From NCBI RefSeq assembly GCF_002099425.1, contig NW_018344259.1, forward strand, positions 1,952,001-2,016,000: a stretch of 64,000 bases of DNA, in the 5' to 3' direction. The notes beneath the pieces were generated by a model. It had not been told where the DNA came from. It saw only the letters and a program-made list of their open reading frames with translations, and searched no databases. Within the stretch, counting starts at the first letter, position 1, and the number at the start of each line of letters is the position of its first letter. The position numbers and the translations under genes were made by a program. This document shows, piece after piece, positions 27,601 to 36,371 of this stretch. The stretch is from Phascolarctos cinereus. Its lineage: Eukaryota; Chordata; Mammalia; Diprotodontia; Phascolarctidae.

Positions 27601-29572
27601 TTTAAAAGATTTCCCTGAGAGATTAAATGATTTGCCCATGGTCATATGGTATGGGTCAGGAGCAGCAGAAGTTTTCCTGATTCCAGGCATGCCCCTTTAT
27701 CCACTCACTGGTCTAGTTTCTAGTCCAGTCTTCATCAGTATCATTTGTGGAATCAGTTCCTGTGAAGAAGGGGCCAATTATTCCCCCCCCCAACTACCAA
27801 CCAACTATCACTCATGGGGCAGACAAGCCAGGCTAGCTGAAAAAAGGCACTCTGAGGGAGATACAGGAGTCAATATATTCCAGACAATCCAAAACACTAC
27901 CATCTCCCTTTAAACCATTTTGGAAGTAGTCTAGGACTCTAAATCCAAGAGCCTTGGGAATAGCAATGATTAAAAGGTGGTTGTCTATTTTTTATAGAAT
28001 CCAGATGTACTTCTTTTGCTCATTTTAATCTATCACTTGACTAGTTATATATCACCTTATCTGTTTCACCTTAGTCTCCCTAATTTTGCTCCAGACATTT
28101 TTGAGTCTTATGCTTATTTTTCTTACACTTGCTCTATTAAGCCTGCCAGAAGGTATCTGTGCCAAGCAGTTCTCATTAAGGCAAGTCCTTGATCATTATT
28201 TTCTGTAACCATGATGACCTTTATGCTGCTTATTTGAGAATTATGTTTATTTTCCATAGTCTAGCCAGTCTGAGGAAGAGTAATTCCTAGATAAAGAAAA
28301 TAACCCAATAACAATCCACATGAATAGAAATGTCAAAAAGCAGCACATTTATCCTGTGAGGTTTCTAATGGTACACCAGCTGCTGATGGTATCATTGGCA
28401 AGCAAGGATTAGAGCAAGGGTGGAAAGGTTATTATGTTTCATAGGGTGAGTTAGAAAAGAACATTTTTTTTGGTTGCTAACTAGATTAATAAAAGTTGCA
28501 CAAAGTTATTTTCAAAGTATTTCTTCTGAGGTTGATAAAGGAATATTTTTAATCCTCTGGTAAATAGCAGTTGGAATCTCCGCATGAAGAACTGGTGTCC
28601 AATGCTTTACATGGTGTGGAGGTGGAATTGCAGAAGTTAGCGGAGATTCCATGGCTTTATTGCGTCCTACATTCAAATGATGATGAGGTTTGTGAAGTTT
28701 GATTCATTTCCATATGAAATTTGTTCTTTTCACGTTAAAAATAAGAAAGATATAAAACAGAAAAAACAGTTAAGAATAATCTTGTTTTTTTTTATTCCAT
28801 AGACCAGAGCAAACTTATGAATTTTGACTTCCAGCTGCCCTGTTTCTGCACAAGAATTAAAAAGTCCTTGTATAAACAGAGATAGCCAAGGAATGTAAAC
28901 ATGTTTTAAATCAATCACTGGATAATGAACATTTCTTAAAGTTACCCTCATTTCATAATATTGACACAGGAAATATCTAAGGATTGTCTTTTTTTTTTTA
29001 TCAGTGAGATTCTCTTCCTAAAATATCATAGAAGTGGCTCATTTTAAAATCTGTTTCAAACAGGATCCTCCTTTGGATTATACAAAAAGAAACAAAAGCA
29101 CCGTGTTTCGCATTGTGCCCAAATTTAAGAAGGAGAAAGTCCAGAAGCTGAAGGCGAGCCCATTGCCTGGTAGGTGCTCCATGTGACAAGCAAAAGCACA
29201 TTCTCATTGTAACAGATCTGATGAAAATAATGTTGCACTTAAAATATGTAGAAAGGATTCACTGGGCATCCACATTTATCAGCTATATAAGGAAATAAGG
29301 TAACCACTTTTTTGCCCTGTACTTTGCTTGGTGGATGTTAGTGTATTTGTATTTGGATGGTTCTTTATCCTCCGAAACAGCAATCTAAGATACAGGTATG
29401 TGACTTGTCTTTCCACTTCAAAGGGAAGTCTAGACACACACTCTAGAGTCCTTTAATGGAGTATATAGCAGCTTTCATCCGCTCCTTTAACCTACTAAAT
29501 ATTTTTCCCTAATAGCCATACATTCTTTTTCCTCTCAAGTGTAGAATCTTACTCTGCTGTTTCCCCATCCCA

Positions 29573-29603
<31 letters not shown>

Positions 29604-32600
29604 CTGTCTCTGATGGCAATCTACAGTAGCACCTGTGTTTGTAAAGTAAAGATTAAACAATCTCTTTGCTGTTCTCTTTCCAGTTTTCCTTTCATTCAGC
29701 CCTGGAGATTGAACCTAATGACATTATATGCCTAAACTACAAATAAGAGCTGACCTTTCTGGTAGTAGCTGCCTTTTTACAACCAAACAAATTCATTACC
29801 TATTTGAATTAGCCTCTTACTCAAAAAAGCTCATAAAGTCTTAATGATGAGGTTTATAAAACAGTTGTCTAAGAACTAATTAAAAAAAAACCACAACATG
29901 GCACATGAGTAGGTTAATCTGAAGCTAACCAATGTTTAATAAAATATACAAGAGAATGATCATCCTGTACTAAACAATAATATAACACGACTAACCTCAG
30001 AGTGTAGTGCTGACAAAGCTTTTAAATGGCCTGTTAAATTGATTTAACAGAGTATTGGCTGCTTTAATTAGGGATATTAGAGAAATCAGTAGGTGGAAGA
30101 GATTTGAATTCAACAAGAGTATAATCACAACAAAGTTTCTGTAAAATTGAAACCCCCATATCAGATTTTATATTCTAATTAGAACTTATAGCTCGTTTCT
30201 ACTGATAATGGAGCTTATAAATGGTCATTAAGAAGTAATCAGTACTCATTTGGCCCTTGTATCACTGATCCTAATGGTAAAAAAGTAAAGTTTTGATACA
30301 TCTCCTGTAGTTTGGGCAGTGTTAATGAGGAAATTGGACTAAAGCTGAAAGCACGGCTGCCAGGCAATGAACCCTGTCTTTGGATAGATATTTTCTCATA
30401 TTTACTGCTAATCTGTAACCTGCATGGAAAAAACAAAACCCAGGAAATTGTCCAGTTTTGTGGAGATGATACCTTTACCCTTTTCCTTGGCTAGCTCTTG
30501 CAGTTCTACTCTGTTCTCCTCTCTCTTTTGCCATCCTTTGCTTGTGATGCATTGAGCATGTAGAAATTAAGGGGGTTTTGCTCTTAACTTTGGTAGTTCA
30601 AAAGTGGGGCACAGATGAAGTTGCTGCTTGGCTGGATCAGCTCAATTTGGGAGAGTACACAGAAATCTTCATCCGCCATGACATCCGAGGGGCTGAGCTT
30701 TTGCACCTGGAAAGGCGAGATCTTAAGGTATTTCCTTTGTGCTACTTTTCTGCTCTTAAGATTTTTCTTAAACCTTAACTTCTTCTTCTGTTTGCCTTTT
30801 GTTATGTGCTTGTAGCTTGGCTTACCTTGTGTGAATATGCAATAAACTAATCCACACCTTCCTGTGGCCTGAGCTCTTTCTGAGTTGCACTGTACTTGAA
30901 GCTGAGGATATCAGCAATATGTTCTTATCAAATGCTTCACACAGAATGATAATGTAGCTGAGGCTCAGTGAACATAATCATTTCCCTCAGCAACAGCAGC
31001 ACCTATGACTGCACTCTTACCTGCTTGAGCTTATTGCATGGGGATCAGTTTGGAAGGTGACAGCTGCTGGTGAAAGATCTTAAAGTCTTCTTATATAAGG
31101 TCAGGAGATGAAATTTTGCTCATAGTCATTAAGCATTTTAGTAAGTGTACATAAGGACTTAATGGGTAAGAGTTAGAACAATAGCCACATACAGATCTTA
31201 TTTATCTGAGAGCAAAAGCTGATATTTTGTTGAATCATGTTAATAGAATATCAATAAATTCAAATTTCTTATCAGTTAATTACTTACAAAGTCATTTTTT
31301 CTTTAACAAACTAAATCAAAATTATGATTCTTTTTAAAGAAAACAACATGGAACTAAGTTGTCAAAAGTGATAGGGATAGATAATAGTTATACTTCAGTT
31401 TACAGACAAACACTATTTAACTGAGAATTAGCATTAGAAACATCCTAATTATTCTAGATTTGTGAGAGAAGAAAGTGTCTAAAAATTTAAGTTGTTTTTT
31501 TCTTATTCTTACATTCACGTGACACTGAGTTTTGCAGTAAACTTTACATACATCATCTCATTTGATTATCATAACTCTTAGAAGTAGGTAGGAAAAGCAT
31601 TATTTTTGCTTTACAGATGGAGGAAAATAAGGTCCAGTAACCTTATCATTGCTAATGATTCTTAAAAGCTCATATTTGTATAGCAGTTTAAATGATTTGC
31701 CCACAACTAGTGAGTATAAGGGTGAGTATAAGGTTACATTTCTCATTACAAGTGATCTAATGATAATTAGCCATTATTTTTGCTAGCTTAAGTGATAGAC
31801 AAGTAAGAAAAAAGTCTCCTTGCATATTGTAACAGTATACATTGCTTATATTGGCATTAAGAATTACAAATGGTCAGTACCTTTAGATGCAATGCATCTT
31901 AAAATCAACTGCATGATGAAATCACAACTCTGCCTTCACTGTATCTTGATAATGGAGTGATACCTTTGTTTATACAGATATTAGGAGAACCTGACAAATG
32001 CTCTAGTAAAAGTGTTCAAAAAGGAAATATAGATCCTCATCATTTCCTGGGATTGCTAAATTTGTCTTTTCACTGTGAAAGGAAGTTAGACTTTAAAAGT
32101 TTTATATAGAATTTTCTTTTTGCCTGGATAATTTAATTCTAAAGTACAATAATAATGCAAAGAATTAAATGAATATTGTTCTGCCAACAGCAAAACCTGC
32201 TGCTTCAGATTGATTACCCCTTCCTGGCTTGTTGGTGTGGCCATAGGCAATGATTGTACCCTCTAGACCTGAGTCTTGGAAGAATTGTTAATGATGGCCA
32301 GAGGTGTGAACAAGGGCTAGGAATTTTTACATTTACTTTCAACAAAAGGGGCTAGTTAAGCATACTTAATACCTCTTTGATTGTTCTCATCTAGTTCTTA
32401 GAAAATCATTGTGTTCTGCCAGACTTTCATGTAGCTCTCTCCCTCATATATGAAAAAAATTCAATGTATTATGTGAGATAGTATGAGGATAGGGATATCT
32501 TTTTCTGTATATCTTTCTTTTTCTGTACTATCACGGAAGTTCCAGAGTTTATGTAAGGGTCCCCGAGGACATTTCTATATTGTTAATTATTTTCCCACAA

Positions 32601-35600
32601 AATATAGGAAATCATTTGTTAGAATGATGTGCATGGTAATTATTTGTTATGAAAATGAACTTATTTTTATTTATTTTGATATAGCATTTTTCCTTCATTC
32701 TGGAGATATCCCAGATGCCCAGAATTTTGGGACCAGAATTTAAGGATTCCATCAATATATTTATGTCCAATAATCAATCACTGCACAAGCATTTATTAAG
32801 CACCTACTGCACACCAGACACCCTGCTAAATGCTGTGGAAGATAAAAGGAAAATAGAAATGACCCTTGTCCTCAAGGTGCTTAAAACTGAATGAGAGAAA
32901 CAATGTATATAAATAGGTACATACATGATACATACAGAGTAGATGAAAGGTAACTTTTGATAGGAACTAACATCTCTAACATAGGAGGAAACCAGGAAAA
33001 GTGTCTGGCAAAAGGTGGTGTTTGAGCAGGGGCTTGAAGAAATTCGGGGGTTCTAAGGAGGCAAGGTGCGAAGGGAGATGAGGCTAGATGTGGGGGACAG
33101 CTAGTGGAAAGGCAGGGAGATGGAAGATGCAGCATTGTGTGTGAGGACTATGGCAAGTAGGTCAGCATGGCTAAATTGTGGAGTTCGTAGAGGGGGGCAT
33201 CGTGCAAGACATCAGGAAAGTATGAAAGGAAAGGTTGCTAAGGTCCTTAAATGCCTAACGAAAGAGTTAATGTTAGATCCTGGATGCGATAGGGAGTTTA
33301 TTGAGTAGGAGGGCTGAAATGGTCTCACCTTCACTTTAAGAAAATCACATTGGTAGCTATATAAAAGAGGTTAAGTAACTTGTGAGGGGTCACACAGCTA
33401 GTAAATGTTTGAGACCAGATTTAAACTTAGTTCTTTCTGACTCCAGGTCCAGCACTCTATCCCATCTACTGCACCGCCTCTCTGCATTGTTGATGTGTTG
33501 TTTGAGATGCTTATGGAACATCCAGTTTTAAATGTCTAATAGGCAGCTGGTAATATGGACCTGTATGCATGGTTGTAGGTATAGATTATATGTGCATGCA
33601 TGTATATATGTATAAATGTATGTGAATGTCTATGTATATATTAGGTTGATTGATCAATCTGGGAGTCATCCGGGTAGTGGTGATAACTGAACTAATAATA
33701 TTACCAAGTGACAGCGTAGAGAGAAGAGAAAGGGACTGTGGAGAGTACTTTGGTGGTATACCAGCAGTTAATGGGCAAGATTTAAAAATCCAGCAAAGGA
33801 GACCAAGGAGAGGTCAGACAAGTAGGAGGAGAACAAGAAAGAGACATGACAGCAAAATGCAGAGGGGTCCAAATTACTATGGGAATGAGTGCTTTAGAGA
33901 TTTTGTCTGTTCTTGCTAATACCTGTTGGCTGGAAAGGGGAAAAGCAAAACTATATTTCCTTTTCGAAATTAAGGGAGAAAGGGGAAAGTAAGTGAGGAA
34001 AAAAAGTGTTCATTTGGAAGACAGCAAGGAAGAATGGAAAAGACTAGGCCTGAGAATAAGGAGAACTGAATTCTAGCCTCAGCTCTGCTACTACATGACT
34101 ATGGGCATATAAGCTTTCTCAGCCACAGTTGCTTTATCCATAAATTTAAGGAGATGGACTAGATGCCATCTAAATCCTTTCCAACTTTCAAAAATCAGTG
34201 ATTCTAGTTATACTTGTTAGAAAGGCTCTTTAAATACAGTAAAATTTTCAAAAAGCATTGTCATTTTAGCATCTGTATGCATGTTTTCAGTTTCTAAGAG
34301 GATGATAATAATATCTAACATTTATACAACGCTTTACGTATATGATGTTATTTGATCCTCATAGTAACCCTGTGACAGTAACATAATAGTGTATCCTTGT
34401 GTAAGTCTCAGAGAGAGAAGTATAAATCAGTTTTAGCTATAATGGTTTCCATAAGCTCAGTTCACAAGAATAGGAAATGCTTCAAATAATCCTGTCTTAA
34501 ATGATACAGTGCTGAGAAATGTTTTTGAAGCCATCTATTTTGAGATTCATTTGGCACTGTCTAGTGGAGATTAGGTATCATTTATACTCCTTAAGTGCTT
34601 AGGTTCCTATTAGATTTGGGAACTGAATGGTAGGAAAATATGTGGTCTAAATGTAACCTGAGGATCCCAAGGACAGTCAGTCCCTTAGTCCAAGAGAACC
34701 TTTGAAAGATTTTTGTTTTATTTCTAACAGAAAGTCAGTTTAAGAGTTCTTGGAAATAAAGTGCTGAGCAGTAGCTAATACATGTCTGTTAAAATCATAC
34801 TAACATTTTATTTCCTTCTTAAAGATGATAAGCTGATCTTAAGGAAGAGAAAAATTGTAAGGTTCACAGTCTTCTAGAGTGTAATTAATCAAACTAATTA
34901 AAGCATTAGAAGTATTATTCTCTAGGTATAATAGTGATAAGGCAGGTAAATAGTGACTATCAAATTGTACTTTCTGGGTAGCTGTCAATAGTATAATGAG
35001 TGTTAAATGAAAGATAACTAAGTGTTAAGTGGAATTTCATTGACTTTTTCTGGGCTTGATATAAACATTTGTGCTCTGGGATTTTTCTCATTGGAGGATA
35101 TAAAAATCTGGCAAGCACTGTAAGCAAAATCTACCTCTCTGCCTCATGCACTTGTCACAGTATTGATAGTTACTGCTATCAACAAGAATGATTCCACAAG
35201 TGAGACCATTTGAACAAAGAGGGAGGCAATGGTACTGGACCTGCAGTTCTTGTCTTGCCTTAACAACATACCTCTGGTGAAATGAATAAGGAATAAGGAA
35301 GCCATGGTCCAGAGCTGAGGAAAATGTGAGACGTTTGATAAGCAGTCTACATAGTTCAACCGGTCCACTGAGAGAAGGTCAAATTATAATGGACTCCAGC
35401 TATAGCAAAGGAAATTCAGTAATCAGTCTGTACAACTATTACTGAGAAAACTCAGCTACCACATAATACTTTATAAGAGGATTAACACACACAGTGTAAA
35501 AAGTATCCATATTATGAAAAAGAAAACGTGTGATTTCATCAATATGGGGAGCTTCTGATGTGGTAGCTTCCCCCACCAAGCTGCCTGAGTAGATTAAGTT

Positions 35601-36304
35601 CGAGAGAGTTAGCTTAGACACTGAGAAATGAGATGGCTTTTCTGAAGCCACTTAGCTGTAGGATCTGAACCCAATGTTTTCTAAGTCTAGTACTCTCTCT
35701 ATTAGTTAATGCTATGTGCTACCTCTAAAGAAAATAACATATATATGGAGAGTTGCAAAGCAAACATTTAAAAATTTTTTTGATGGGTCAATTACATACT
35801 AAAAAAGTTTTATAGGAACTGATCTGTAATTGATCTCAAGCTTGAAAATAGTTGTAGATATTTGAAAATAGTAACATTTATTGGAAACGCTCAGGGCCAT
35901 CAGAAGTATCTCTATTGTAATATAAAAAAGATTCATTAATTTTTTATGGGTTTGTTGATGCTTTTAAAAAATATGGCTGCAAGGTAAATGTTATCACATT
36001 TAAGGAGTTTTAAAGAATGGATCAGGCTATGAGTTTTAGAGAATTGGGTAGAAATTTGGAGTATTCCTATATTCATTATATTTGGACAAATGACTTTGCA
36101 TTTCCTTTTAACCTTACTTAAATTGCTTTGCATGCTGCCTGAAGCCATTGGTTTTTAAGTCATTTCATTGACTTTCTAATTTGCTAAGTGGTTGTCTCAT
36201 TTTAAACATTAACAAAATGTTTGGAATTAGTTCTTACAAAGAAGTACCACAACTTAGAAGATTGCATATGGTTACTCTAAGAGCTAAAAATTAAAATAAA
36301 AACC

Positions 36305-36371
<67 letters not shown>

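Larger units (their letters stand above)
25404..28567 (+). other. DGKH intron
   Basis: Holds a small hAT element (25889-26073), an L2 tail (26140-26220), a purine-rich repeat (26410-26510) and a SINE (27485-27710). Segments 26520-27180 and 27720-28560 are unrecognised. Confidence 0.8.
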
